DNA of 64,000 nt from CAHJXG01 sp964235485 (GCA_964235485.1 CAXSAZ010000001.1:186001-250000); one strand, 5' to 3'. Shown: positions 35,245 through 43,732, counted from the stretch's first letter. The notes: generated from the sequence alone by a model not told the origin. Program-made: numbers and translations.

Positions 35245-36642
35245 ATGGCGAACGAGATCCTGATCGTTGACGACGAACCCGACATCCGCATGTTGATCGA
35301 GGGCATCCTCGAAGACGAAGGCTACACGGTCCGGCAGGCCGGCGACTCGGACGCGGCGCTCGCGGCTTTCCGGATGCGCCGGCCCTCGCTGGTGATCCTC
35401 GACATCTGGCTGCAAGGGTCGCGGCTCGACGGCCTCGGCGTGCTCAAGGCGCTGCTGAAGGAGGAGCCGCACGTCCCCGTCGTGATGATCTCCGGCCACG
35501 GCACCATCGAGACGGCGGTGTCCGCGATCCAGTTCGGCGCCTACGACTTCATCGAGAAGCCGTTCAAGTCGGACCGGCTGCTGTTGATCATCCGCCGGGC
35601 GCTGGAAGCGGCGCGGCTGGCGCAGGAGAACGCGGAGCTGCGGCTGCGCGCCGGGTTCGAATCGAACCTGACGGGGCACAGCTCCGCGATCACGACCCTC
35701 CGCGCCGCCGTGGAGCGGGTGGCGCCGACCGGCTCCCGCGTGCTGATCAGCGGACCCGCCGGGTCCGGCAAGGAGGTCGCGGCGCGCATGGTGCATACGC
35801 GGTCGCGCCGGGCGGACGGGCCGTTCGTCGCGCTGAACTGCGCCACGCTGAACCCGGCCCGCTTCGAGGAGGAGCTGTTCGGCGTGGAGGCCGGCGCCGA
35901 CCCCATCGCCGCCCCGCGCCGCGCCGGCGTGCTGGAGCGCGCCCATGGCGGCACGCTGCTGCTGGACGAGGTGTCGGACATGCCGCTGGAAACCCAGGGC
36001 AAGATCGTCCGCGCCTTGCAGGACCAAACGTTCGAGCGGCTGGGCGGCTCGTTCCGCGTGAAGGTCGATGTCCGCGTGCTGGCCACCACCAACCGCGACC
36101 TGCAGGCGGAGATCGCCAACGCGCGGTTCCGCGAGGACCTGTATTACCGCCTCGCCGTCGTGCCGATCCGAATGCCGAGCCTGAAGGAGCGGCGGGAGGA
36201 CGTGCCGGAACTCGCCCGCTACTTCCTCGAACGTTCCGCCGAAACCTCGGGAATGCTGAGGCGCGAGCTGTCCACCGACGCGCTGACGGCGCTGCAAGCC
36301 TATGACTGGCCCGGCAACGTCCGGCAGCTCCGCAACCTCATGGACTGGCTGCTGATCATGGCGCCGGGCACCGCGAACGACAGCATCCGGGCGGAGATGC
36401 TGCCCGCGGAGATCAGCCAGGGCGCCCCGGCGCTGCTGAACTTCGATCCCAGCGCCGACCTGATGGGCCTGCCGCTGCGGGAAGCACGGGACCTGTTCGA
36501 GACGCAGTACCTGCAGGCGCAACTGCTGCGGTTCGGCGGCAACATCAGCCGCACCGCCGGGTTCGTCGGCATGGAGCGCAGCGCACTGCACCGCAAGCTC
36601 AAGCAATTGGGCGTGAACTCCGACGACCGCGGGGCCGCGTGA
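35245..36642 (+). CDS. ntrX: Response regulator NtrX
   Basis: Response regulator paired with NtrY. 465 residues: receiver with VDDEPDIRMLI and Asp in LVILDIWLQGSRLDG, AAA+ domain with Walker A GPAGSGKEVAARM and Walker B GGTLLLDEVSDMP, and Fis-type helix-turn-helix (GNISRTAGFVGMERSALHRK). The loop that holds GAFTGA in NtrC reads ELFGVEAGADPIAAPRRAG, so classical sigma-54 activation is unlikely. NtrX family proteins in alphaproteobacteria are reported to lack this motif. It starts 2 bp after ntrY and overlaps the next gene. Confidence 0.94.
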   Translation: MANEILIVDDEPDIRMLIEGILEDEGYTVRQAGDSDAALAAFRMRRPSLVILDIWLQGSRLDGLGVLKALLKEEPHVPVVMISGHGTIETAVSAIQFGAYDFIEKPFKSDRLLLIIRRALEAARLAQENAELRLRAGFESNLTGHSSAITTLRAAVERVAPTGSRVLISGPAGSGKEVAARMVHTRSRRADGPFVALNCATLNPARFEEELFGVEAGADPIAAPRRAGVLERAHGGTLLLDEVSDMPLETQGKIVRALQDQTFERLGGSFRVKVDVRVLATTNRDLQAEIANARFREDLYYRLAVVPIRMPSLKERREDVPELARYFLERSAETSGMLRRELSTDALTALQAYDWPGNVRQLRNLMDWLLIMAPGTANDSIRAEMLPAEISQGAPALLNFDPSADLMGLPLREARDLFETQYLQAQLLRFGGNISRTAGFVGMERSALHRKLKQLGVNSDDRGAA

Positions 36643-37505
36643 GCCGGATCGCCTACGTCAACGGGCGCTACCTGGCGCAGCGCGACGCCTGCGTGAACGT
36701 GGAGGACCGCGGCTACCAGTTCGCCGATGGGATCTACGAAGTCGTCCACCTCCATCGCGGGCGGTTCATCGACAGCGACCGCCATTTGGCGCGGCTGGAG
36801 CGTTCTCTGGGCGAGGTGCGGATCGCCATGCCCATGGGGGGCCAAGCCCTGCTCCGCGTGCTGGCCGAGGTCGCGCGGCGCAACCGGGTGCAAGACGGGC
36901 TGCTTTACATGCAGGTGACGCGCGGCGTCGCCCGGCGCGACCACGCCTTTCCCGCCCCCGGCGTGAAGCCGTCCCTGGTGGTCACGGTGCGCCGCATCCC
37001 GCCCTATCCCACGGACATCGAGCGGTGGACGGTTCGCGCCATCACCCACCCGGACCTGCGCTGGGCGCGGTGCGACATCAAATCGACGGGACTGCTGCCC
37101 AACGTGCTGGCCCGACAGGCGGCGGCCGAGCAGGGCGCGGCCGAGGCCATTCTGATCGACGCGGCCGGCACCGTGACGGAAGGCGCCGCGACAAGCCTGT
37201 GGATCGTCGACGCCGAGGGCCGGCTGCGCACCCGGCACCTGGACCAGCATATCCTGCCGGGCTGCACCCGCGACGCGCTGCTGTCGGTCATGGGGGACGC
37301 CGGCATCGCCTTTGCCGAGCAGGCGTTCAGCGAGGCCGAGCTGCGCGCGGCACAAGAAGCATTCCTGACCAGCGCCACCAGTTTCGTGAAGCCCATCGTG
37401 TCGATTGACGGCCAGCCGGTCGGCGACGGCCAGGTCGGCCCGGTGTCCCGCCAACTGTTCGCGTTGTTCGCCCGACACGTCCACGGCATGTCCAACGCCG
37501 CCTGA
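36639..37505 (+). CDS. dat: D-amino-acid transaminase (class IV PLP enzyme)
   Basis: 288 residues, GTG start overlapping the ntrX stop. Fold type IV: YVNGRYLAQRDACVNVEDRG, YQFADGIYEVV, the PLP lysine in CDIKSTGLLPNVLARQ, and TVTEGAATSLWIV. The pattern matches D-amino-acid transaminase better than branched-chain aminotransferase or aminodeoxychorismate lyase, but these are hard to separate by eye. D-alanine/D-glutamate for peptidoglycan is the usual role. Its place between ntrX and hfq is common in Rhodospirillales. Confidence 0.85.
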   Translation: MSRIAYVNGRYLAQRDACVNVEDRGYQFADGIYEVVHLHRGRFIDSDRHLARLERSLGEVRIAMPMGGQALLRVLAEVARRNRVQDGLLYMQVTRGVARRDHAFPAPGVKPSLVVTVRRIPPYPTDIERWTVRAITHPDLRWARCDIKSTGLLPNVLARQAAAEQGAAEAILIDAAGTVTEGAATSLWIVDAEGRLRTRHLDQHILPGCTRDALLSVMGDAGIAFAEQAFSEAELRAAQEAFLTSATSFVKPIVSIDGQPVGDGQVGPVSRQLFALFARHVHGMSNAA

Positions 37506-37536
37506 GCAGACGCATCATGCAGAATGGTGCTTAGGG

Positions 37537-37564
37537 TTGTTTCGCCAGGCGACGTTGCTAGGTT
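37537..37564 (+). promoter_or_regulatory. Putative hfq-hflX promoter, TTGTTT-16-TAGGTT
   Basis: TTGTTT (37537-37542) is 16 bases from TAGGTT (37559-37564), with TTGC before the -10 as at rpmF and tRNA-Pro. Predicted start near 37571, giving a leader of about 80 nt before hfq, room for Hfq autoregulation on its own mRNA. Confidence 0.45.
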
Positions 37565-37652
37565 TGGCTGGCCGGCCCATATCCGGGCTTGCGGCAGCAT
37601 CCTTGTGGCGTCCAGCATCCCGCCGGAGTCACACAACAAATAGGACACGAAC

Positions 37653-37934
37653 GTGGCCACTGAGAAATCGCAGAATGTTCAAGATGTTTTCTTGAACCAT
37701 GTGCGTAAGTCCAAGACTCCGGTAACGGTCTTTCTGGTCAATGGTGTCAAGCTGCAGGGCATCATCACCTGGTTCGACAACTTTTCGGTGCTGCTGCGCC
37801 GGGACGGGCATACGCAGCTTGTGTATAAACATGCGATCAGCACCGTGATGCCGGGCGCGCCGATCCAGCTTTTCGACGCCAGCAAGATCGAAGCCGTAGC
37901 GCAGGAGGCGGGTTCTGGCGGCGCCGCCGGCTGA
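37653..37934 (+). CDS. hfq: RNA chaperone Hfq
   Basis: 93-residue hexameric Sm-like RNA chaperone for small-RNA regulation. The start is GTG (37653), with AGGACACGAAC upstream. QDVFLNHVRKSKTPVTVFLV, GVKLQGIITWFDNFSVLLRR and QLVYKHAISTVMP form Sm1 and Sm2, including the YKHA motif. The C-terminal tail is short and Gly/Ala-rich. Its last codons overlap the probable hflX start region. Confidence 0.97.
   Translation: MATEKSQNVQDVFLNHVRKSKTPVTVFLVNGVKLQGIITWFDNFSVLLRRDGHTQLVYKHAISTVMPGAPIQLFDASKIEAVAQEAGSGGAAG
37903..37917 (+). promoter_or_regulatory. Strong Shine-Dalgarno pointing to a CTG start for hflX
   Basis: AGGAGG (37903-37908) lies 6 bases before CTG (37915-37917) in the hflX frame, inside the last codons of hfq. 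Between the in-frame stop at 37897-37899 and the GTG at 38023 there is no ATG, GTG or TTG in this frame, and the GTG has no ribosome-binding site. Confidence 0.65.
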
Positions 37935-39207
37935 CACTGCCGCCGCGCCGACCCGCGCGGCGGTTGTCCTGCCCTGGGAAAAGCCGTCCCGGCAGGATGC
38001 TTCCCGCGCGGCGGACGCCCAAGTGGCCGAAGCGGTGGGCCTGGCTGCCTCCATCGGGCTTGTGGTGGTGCACAGCGCCGTCCTGCCGTTGCGGACGCGG
38101 CGGTCGGCGACGCTGCTGGGTCAGGGCCAGGTCGCCACGGTCGGGGAAGCGATCCATACTGAGGAGGTCGCCGTTGCCGTCGTGGACGCGCAGCTCAGCC
38201 CGGTGCAGCAACGCAACCTGGAACGGGCTTGGGAATGCAAGGTCATCGACCGCACCGGCCTGATCCTGGACATTTTCGGGGAGCGCGCGCGCACCAAGGA
38301 AGGTGCGCTGCAAGTCGAGCTTGCCCATCTTGAGTACCAGCGCAGCCGGCTCGTGCGCTCCTGGACCCACTTGGAACGGCAGCGCGGCGGCTTCGGCTTC
38401 CTGGGCGGCCCCGGCGAAACCCAGATCGAGGCCGACCGGCGGCTGATCGGCGACCGGATCGTGCGGGTCAAGAAGGAGTTGGAGCAGGTGCGGCGCACCC
38501 GCGGCCTGCACCGCAGCGCCCGGCAGCGCGTGCCCTATCCCATCGTCGCCCTGGTCGGATACACCAACGCCGGCAAGAGCACGCTGTTCAACACCCTGAC
38601 CGGGGCCGAGGTGCACGCACAGGACCAGCTTTTCGCGACGCTCGACCCGACCATGCGCGGCTTGCGGCTGCCGTCGCACCGCCGGGTGATCCTGTCGGAC
38701 ACAGTGGGTTTCATCAGCGACCTGCCGACCGAGCTGGTGGCGGCATTCCGGGCGACGCTGGAAGAAGTGAGCGAGGCCGACATCATCCTGCACGTGCGCG
38801 ACGTGGCCCACCCGGACAGCGCGGCGCAACGCGCCGACGTGGTGCGCGTGCTGGACAGCATGGTGAAGGATGGCGTGCTGGACGCCGATTGGCCGTCCCG
38901 CACCGTTGAGGTGCTGAACAAGGCGGACCTGATGGGCGGCATCAAGGCCGTGCCGGCCCGGGACGGCTGCATCGCCGCCTCCGCCATCACCGGCGATGGC
39001 CTGCCCGCGCTGCTGCGGGCGGTTGACGACCGGATTTCGGCGGGCATGGAGGTGGCCGACTATCACCTTCCGGCCTCGGACGGCGCGCGGATGGCCTGGC
39101 TGTACGAGCACGGCGAGGTGATAGAGCGGCGGGACGAGGAGGACGGCATTCACCTGGTCGTCCGTATGCTCGCCGCCAACCGGGCACGATTCGAGCGTGG
39201 CGCATGA
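37915..39207 (+). CDS. hflX: Ribosome-associated GTPase HflX
   Basis: GTPase that rescues or splits ribosomes under stress. From the proposed CTG start it has 430 residues, a normal HflX length; from GTG 38023 it has 394 and loses the conserved segment TRAAVVLPWEK. N-terminal HflX domain (STVQQRNLE-type: LSPVQQRNLERAWECKVIDR, QRGGFGFLGGPGETQIEADR), then the G domain with G1 GYTNAGKSTL, G3 DTVGF and G4 NKAD. The start overlaps hfq by 20 bases, coupling the two. Stop overlaps the next gene. Confidence 0.9.
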   Translation: MAAPPADTAAAPTRAAVVLPWEKPSRQDASRAADAQVAEAVGLAASIGLVVVHSAVLPLRTRRSATLLGQGQVATVGEAIHTEEVAVAVVDAQLSPVQQRNLERAWECKVIDRTGLILDIFGERARTKEGALQVELAHLEYQRSRLVRSWTHLERQRGGFGFLGGPGETQIEADRRLIGDRIVRVKKELEQVRRTRGLHRSARQRVPYPIVALVGYTNAGKSTLFNTLTGAEVHAQDQLFATLDPTMRGLRLPSHRRVILSDTVGFISDLPTELVAAFRATLEEVSEADIILHVRDVAHPDSAAQRADVVRVLDSMVKDGVLDADWPSRTVEVLNKADLMGGIKAVPARDGCIAASAITGDGLPALLRAVDDRISAGMEVADYHLPASDGARMAWLYEHGEVIERRDEEDGIHLVVRMLAANRARFERGA

Positions 39208-40028
39208 GCGCCACAGGGGACCTGGCCGAGGTCGTGCAGTTGGTCCGGGCCGTGGCCCGCGCCGAGATCATGCCGCGGTTCCGCCACTTGGCGCCCGGCG
39301 ACGTTCAGGCGAAAACCGGCCCGCTCGACCTCGTGACGGCGGCCGACGAGCAGGCCGAACTGCGCCTGACCACGGGCTTGGGCCGGCTGTTCCCCGGCTG
39401 TACCGTGGTGGGGGAGGAGGCCGCGTCGCGTGATCCCGCACTGCTGGAGGCGGTCGCGGCGGCGGATCTCTGCTTCCTGGTGGACCCGGTGGACGGGACG
39501 GCGAACTTCTGCGCCGGGCTGCCGCTGTTCGGCACGATGGTGGCCATGGTGCGCCGGGGCGCGGTGGTCGGCGCGGTGATCCACGATCCCGTGGGCGACG
39601 ACACGGCGATGGCCGCGGCGGGACAGGGGGCCTGGCTGGAAACCGCAACGGGGGAGCGCACCGCCTTGCGCGTGGCGGCGCCCGTGCCGTTGGACGCCAT
39701 GGCTGGCTCCCTGTCGTGGAAGTATATGCCGGAGCCGCTGCAATCCCAAGTGTGCCGCAACCTGCCGCGGCTCGGCGCGGCGTGGGATTACCGCTGCGCC
39801 GCGCACCAGTATCGGATGCTGGCGGCGGGGCATTGCCACTTCAGCATCTATCACCGGCTGATGCCGTGGGACCATGCGGCGGGGTGGCTGCTGCACCGGG
39901 AAGCCGGCGGCTGGTCGGCGCGGCTCGACGGCACGCCATACAGCCCGGCCGAAATCACCGGCGGCCTGATCTGCGCGCCGGACGAGGCCAGTTGGTGGGC
40001 GCTCCGCTCGGCCTTGTTCGAGGACTGA
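39204..40028 (+). CDS. Inositol monophosphatase family phosphatase
   Basis: 274 residues, Mg-dependent sugar/inositol phosphatase fold. Metal ligands: Glu in VVGEEAASRD, the two Asp of LVDPVDGTANF, and the late Asp in MPWDHAAGWLLH. Could act on inositol phosphates, fructose-1,6-bisphosphate, histidinol phosphate (HisN) or 3'-phosphoadenosine phosphates; sequence does not decide. ATG overlaps hflX by 4 bases. It ends 1 base from the convergent mazG. Confidence 0.87.
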   Translation: MSATGDLAEVVQLVRAVARAEIMPRFRHLAPGDVQAKTGPLDLVTAADEQAELRLTTGLGRLFPGCTVVGEEAASRDPALLEAVAAADLCFLVDPVDGTANFCAGLPLFGTMVAMVRRGAVVGAVIHDPVGDDTAMAAAGQGAWLETATGERTALRVAAPVPLDAMAGSLSWKYMPEPLQSQVCRNLPRLGAAWDYRCAAHQYRMLAAGHCHFSIYHRLMPWDHAAGWLLHREAGGWSARLDGTPYSPAEITGGLICAPDEASWWALRSALFED

Positions 40029-40029
40029 G

Positions 40030-40824
40030 CTACTCGGCCCGCTTCACGGCGGCCCAAAGCGCCTCCATCGCGTCGAGCGTCGCGTCGGCCGGGCTTTGCC
40101 CCGCTTCCGCCAGGCGACGCTCCACCGCATTGAACCGGCGCGTGAACTTCGCATTTGCCGCGCGGAGGCAGGCTTCCGGGTCCAGGCCCAGCTTGCGCGC
40201 CAGGTTGGCGACGACGAACAGGATGTCGCCGACCTCATCCGCCAGCCGGTCCGGGTCGGCGCCGGGCAGTTCGGCGCGGAGTTCCGCCACTTCCTCATCA
40301 AGCTTGTCCAGCACGGCGGGCGCGTCCGGCCAATCGAAGCCGACCCGGCCGGCGCGGCTGGCCAGCTTCGCGGCGCGGGTCAGCGCGGGCAGGCCGACGG
40401 ACACCCCGGCCAGGACGCCTGTTTCGTCGCGGGCCAGGCGTTCCCGGGCTTTCTGCTCTTCCCAGCCGGGCGGCGCCGGCGCGTCCGGCCCGGCGGGAAA
40501 AACGTGGGGATGGCGCCGGATCATCTTGTCCGTGATGGCGCGGGCGACGTCGGCGAAACCGAACGCGCCGGCCTCCTCGGCCATCCGCGCGTGGTAAACC
40601 ACCTGGAACAGCAAGTCCCCAAGCTCGTCCGGCAGCGCCGCCATGTCGCGCCGGGTGATGGCGTCGGCGACCTCGTAGGCTTCCTCGACCGTGTAGGGCG
40701 CAATCGTCTCGAAGCTCTGTGCTTGGTCCCACGGGCACCCCGAGGCGGGATCACGGAGCGCGGCCATGACATGGAGCAGGCGGGCGACTTGCCGCCGCGC
40801 TTCCTCCGTCGCGGGGTCCGTCAA
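40030..40824 (-). CDS. mazG: Nucleoside triphosphate pyrophosphohydrolase
   Basis: All-alpha hydrolase that removes non-canonical NTPs. 264 residues, equal to E. coli MazG, when started from TTG at 40824, which overlaps the upstream stop (TTGA); the first internal ATG would cut into conserved sequence. Two MazG domains: GCPWDQAQSFETIAPYTVEE with EEAYEV and ELGDLLFQVVYHA, then EEVAELRAEL and ADEVGDILFVVANLAR. Translationally coupled to the aldolase gene. Confidence 0.92.
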   Translation of the reverse strand: MTDPATEEARRQVARLLHVMAALRDPASGCPWDQAQSFETIAPYTVEEAYEVADAITRRDMAALPDELGDLLFQVVYHARMAEEAGAFGFADVARAITDKMIRRHPHVFPAGPDAPAPPGWEEQKARERLARDETGVLAGVSVGLPALTRAAKLASRAGRVGFDWPDAPAVLDKLDEEVAELRAELPGADPDRLADEVGDILFVVANLARKLGLDPEACLRAANAKFTRRFNAVERRLAEAGQSPADATLDAMEALWAAVKRAE

Positions 40825-41741
40825 GCGGCGTCCGCCAGCCGCACTCCGCACTCGTCGAAGGTCTTGAACAAGCGGGCGGTGGCTTCCTCGCCCAAGCGCA
40901 GGTGCGGCGGGCGGATGTTCAGCCAAGCATCGTCCCCGGTGTGGCGCGCGACCAGCGCCTTCAAGCCGGGGATCAACGCCGCCGAGGTTACGGCCCGGCG
41001 CAGCGCGGTCAGCACCTCCTGCGCCGCGGCGCCGGCATCGGCGTCCCAGCCCGCGTAAACCTGCGCATTCACGGCAGACGTCACGTTGCTGGCTGCCGAG
41101 ATCGACCCGGCGCCCCCGGCCTGCAAAAGCTGGTGCAAGTGGCTGTCGTCACCACAATACACCTCGAACCCGTCCTGGGCGAAGTGCTCGACGTAAGCGC
41201 GGGTGTTGTCGAAATCGCCGCTGCTGTCCTTGATGCCCTTGATGGCGTCGGGGTAGGCGTGTAGCAGGCGGCCCACGAGCGCCACCGTGAACGGCACCGC
41301 GGACTGCGCGGGGAAGTGATACAGGAACACGCGCGCCCCGCCGCCGGTGCGCTGGACGACCTCGCTGAACCAGGCGAACAAACCGTCCTCGCTCGGGCTT
41401 TTGTAAAAGAATGGCGGCAAAACGAGGACGCCGGGGCAGCCGAGGTCGGCCGCGTGCCGGGTCAGCAGCACCGTATCGGTCAAGGCCGGCGTGCCGACGC
41501 CGGGCAACAGGCGGGCAGGCGGGATGCCGCGCTCGACCAGGCCTTCCAGCACCGCCATGCGCTCGGACACGCCGAGCGAGTTGGCCTCGCCCGTCGTGCC
41601 CAGGACGCCCAGCCCGTTGCAGCCATTGGCCAGCAGCCAGCGGCAATGGGCGGCCATGCGGTCCAGGTCAACCGACAGGTCCGCGCGCATCGCCGTCAGC
41701 ACGGCCGCGTTCACGCCGCCGTAAAGTGCGTCTTTCATCAT
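40821..41741 (-). CDS. DapA-family class I aldolase
   Basis: 306 residues, start ATG 41741 or 41738 behind AGAGG. Schiff-base lysine in AIKGIKDSSGDF, Tyr in VFLYHFPAQS, GTTGEANSLGVSER. In true dihydrodipicolinate synthase the segment after that Tyr is YNVPSRT, whose Arg holds the substrate; here it reads YHFPAQSAVPF without Arg. It is therefore more likely an aldolase of another pyruvate-derived or sugar acid than the lysine-pathway enzyme. Operon with mazG and the YcgN-like gene. Confidence 0.82.
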   Translation of the reverse strand: MMKDALYGGVNAAVLTAMRADLSVDLDRMAAHCRWLLANGCNGLGVLGTTGEANSLGVSERMAVLEGLVERGIPPARLLPGVGTPALTDTVLLTRHAADLGCPGVLVLPPFFYKSPSEDGLFAWFSEVVQRTGGGARVFLYHFPAQSAVPFTVALVGRLLHAYPDAIKGIKDSSGDFDNTRAYVEHFAQDGFEVYCGDDSHLHQLLQAGGAGSISAASNVTSAVNAQVYAGWDADAGAAAQEVLTALRRAVTSAALIPGLKALVARHTGDDAWLNIRPPHLRLGEEATARLFKTFDECGVRLADAA

Positions 41742-42214
41742 CCCGACCTCTGCTTGATGCGGCGCGGCACGCGGGGCGAGCGTCCGGGCCAGTCCACGAC
41801 ATGGTGCTCCAGCGGCCCGGCCCGGCGCTCGTTCACCACCCGGCCGCGCACCGAGATGCCGGCCGTGTGCACGGTTTCCGGATCGCCGGACACCAGAGGG
41901 TGCCACCAAGCAAGATTCTTGCCTTCGGCCAGGCGGCGGTAGGCGCAGGTGGGCGGCAGCCAGTCGATGCCGTCCAGGGAGTCGGGGGTCAGCGAAACGC
42001 AGTCGGGGACCTTGGCCTGCCGGGTTTCATACTGGTTGCAGCGGCAGGTCGTGCCGTCCAGCAGGCGGCATGACACGTTGGTGAACGACAGCTCCTCCGT
42101 TTCCTCGTCCCGCAGCTTGTGCAGGCAGCAGCGTCCGCATCCGTCGCATAGCGACTCCCACTCCGTCCGCGTCATGCGGTCCAGCGGCGTCGTCGTCCAG
42201 AAAGGCCGGTCCAT
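41738..42214 (-). CDS. YcgN-like cysteine cluster protein (UPF0260)
   Basis: 158 residues. Cysteines in LCDGCGRCCLHK, VSCRLLDGTTCRCNQY, VPDCVSL and PPTCAYR match the UPF0260/YcgN family of the zinc/iron-chelating (YkgJ-like) superfamily; LAWWHPLVSGDPETVHTAGI is the family signature. Function is unknown. Its stop region overlaps the start of the aldolase gene. Confidence 0.88.
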   Translation of the reverse strand: MDRPFWTTTPLDRMTRTEWESLCDGCGRCCLHKLRDEETEELSFTNVSCRLLDGTTCRCNQYETRQAKVPDCVSLTPDSLDGIDWLPPTCAYRRLAEGKNLAWWHPLVSGDPETVHTAGISVRGRVVNERRAGPLEHHVVDWPGRSPRVPRRIKQRSG

Positions 42215-42253
42215 GCCGGGCAGCTTAGCCAGGGCCGGGCAGAACGGGAAGGG

Positions 42254-43024
42254 CTACCGGCGCGGCGCGGCGAGCGGCTGCTGCTGGATCGGCGCGGACC
42301 GTGGCGCAGGCTGCAACGGTATGGGCGGAGGCAAGGCGGGGGGCGACACCGCCTCGGCCTGCTGGCCATACTGGATCAGCACCTGCCGCAGCGGGTCGGC
42401 GGCCGGGTTGGTCGCCTCCATGCCGAGCACGATCTGCTGCGCCGCCACGGGCCGGCCGTAGTAGGCCGCGTTCCACTCGGACTTGCTGCTCAGCAGGCTG
42501 CCGCTCAGCGACACGCCGGCATACAGCCCGCGCGCCCGGGTGAAGCCCACGATGTCGGCGCGCAGCGCCGCCGTAGTCGCGCCCTCAATCCCGCCACCCA
42601 GGTCCACAAAGGTCGCGCTGGCATCGGCGCCCAGCTTGAACTGGCTGTCCATGATGGCGCTCAGCCCGTTGTCGGACATGATCATCAGCATGACTTCCGC
42701 GTCCTGGATGCCCGCCTGGAAGCCGATGCTGCCGCCGCCCAGGCCGTAGAACGCCGGTGCCGACCATGACCCGGCGGCGTCCCGCGCCACCAGCACGCAG
42801 CTCCCGCCCTGGCCGCCGAACACGAAGCCCGCCTTGAACACCTGGGGGCAGATCATGGTCGCGCGGGCGCGCTTCAGCACGTATTGTGCGTCCTTGCCGT
42901 CCCGGTCGTTCAGCATGTCCTGCGCCGCGAGCGTGGCGCGGTCCACCAACTGCTGCTGCTCGGACTGCGCGTGCGCGGCCAGCGGCACGAGAGCCAGGAC
43001 GGCCAGCAGAACGACACGGTTCAT
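42254..43024 (-). CDS. SYLF-domain (lipid-binding) exported protein
   Basis: 256 residues with a signal peptide ending AHAQ. The SYLF/Ysc84 domain covers about residues 25-205: CPQVFKAGFVFGGQGGSCVL, FYGLGGGSIGFQAGIQDAEV and GLYAGVSLSGSLLSS. A Pro/Gln-rich tail follows. SYLF domains bind membranes or lipids; the periplasmic or outer-membrane role is unknown. It has its own well-formed promoter and a Shine-Dalgarno AAGGAAG. Confidence 0.87.
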   Translation of the reverse strand: MNRVVLLAVLALVPLAAHAQSEQQQLVDRATLAAQDMLNDRDGKDAQYVLKRARATMICPQVFKAGFVFGGQGGSCVLVARDAAGSWSAPAFYGLGGGSIGFQAGIQDAEVMLMIMSDNGLSAIMDSQFKLGADASATFVDLGGGIEGATTAALRADIVGFTRARGLYAGVSLSGSLLSSKSEWNAAYYGRPVAAQQIVLGMEATNPAADPLRQVLIQYGQQAEAVSPPALPPPIPLQPAPRSAPIQQQPLAAPRR

Positions 43025-43051
43025 CGTGCATCTTCCTTCTTACGATGCGCG

Positions 43052-43080
43052 ATCCTAACGGCAGATTATGGCGTTACCAA
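43052..43080 (-). promoter_or_regulatory. Promoter of the SYLF gene, TTGGTA-17-TAGGAT
   Basis: On the minus strand TTGGTA (43075-43080) is 17 bases from TAGGAT (43052-43057). The predicted start near 43045 leaves a leader of about 20 nt containing AAGGAAG before the ATG. Geometry and the gene start agree, making this one of the better promoter calls here. Confidence 0.6.
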
Positions 43081-43099
43081 GGAGTGTTGACGTATCGCT

Positions 43100-43732
43100 T
43101 CAACTAATCTGGTCCTCAAACCCGGGCGACTCGTTGACGGACACCACGCGCCAGCCTTCCGGCAAGCGTTCCAACTGGGTGAGGGACAGGTTGTAAACGG
43201 ACAGGTGCAGGGAACGGCGGGCGTCGATGTCCATCGCGTGGGCGACGGCGGCCCGGATGGCGCCCCCGTGGCTCACGATCACGACATCGCGCCCGTCGAA
43301 CCGCTCGGCCAGGCGCTCCAAAGCCGCGCCGACACGGTTCAGCACCTGGGCCATGCTTTCCCCGTTGGGCGGCTGCTCGTCGGCGGCCAACGGCCAGAAT
43401 GGGTGGGCCGGCGCGGACAGGAGCGGCGGCAGGGCGGCGTGGCGCAGGCCCTGGTAGTCGCCGAGGTCCTGCTCGATCAGGCCCGGCTCGACCGCGAGGT
43501 CCTGCGCCGGGTAGCCCGCCTTGAAAATCGCCTCCGCGGTGCGGCGGGTGCGGGACAGCGGCGTGCAGATCCAGGCGGCGGCACGAGGCAGGCGCGCGGC
43601 CAGCGCCTGGTACATCGGCGCCTGCGCCACCAGGCTGTCGGGGCAAAGCTGCACGTCCCGCACGCCGTACAGGGTGGCGCGCTCGTTCTCCGCCACGATG
43701 GCGTGGCGGATCAGCCAGAAGTTGGTGGGCAT
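43100..43732 (-). CDS. Histidine phosphatase family protein
   Basis: 210 residues, phosphoglycerate-mutase-like fold. Catalytic His in FWLIRHAIVAEN (usually RHGET), arginine in TPLSRTRRTAEAI, GLIEQDLGDYQGL and the second His in VVIVSHGGAIRAAV. The substrate is unknown; alpha-ribazole phosphatase and broad sugar phosphatases belong here. ATG overlaps the stop of the ABC permease gene. Confidence 0.88.
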   Translation of the reverse strand: MPTNFWLIRHAIVAENERATLYGVRDVQLCPDSLVAQAPMYQALAARLPRAAAWICTPLSRTRRTAEAIFKAGYPAQDLAVEPGLIEQDLGDYQGLRHAALPPLLSAPAHPFWPLAADEQPPNGESMAQVLNRVGAALERLAERFDGRDVVIVSHGGAIRAAVAHAMDIDARRSLHLSVYNLSLTQLERLPEGWRVVSVNESPGFEDQIS

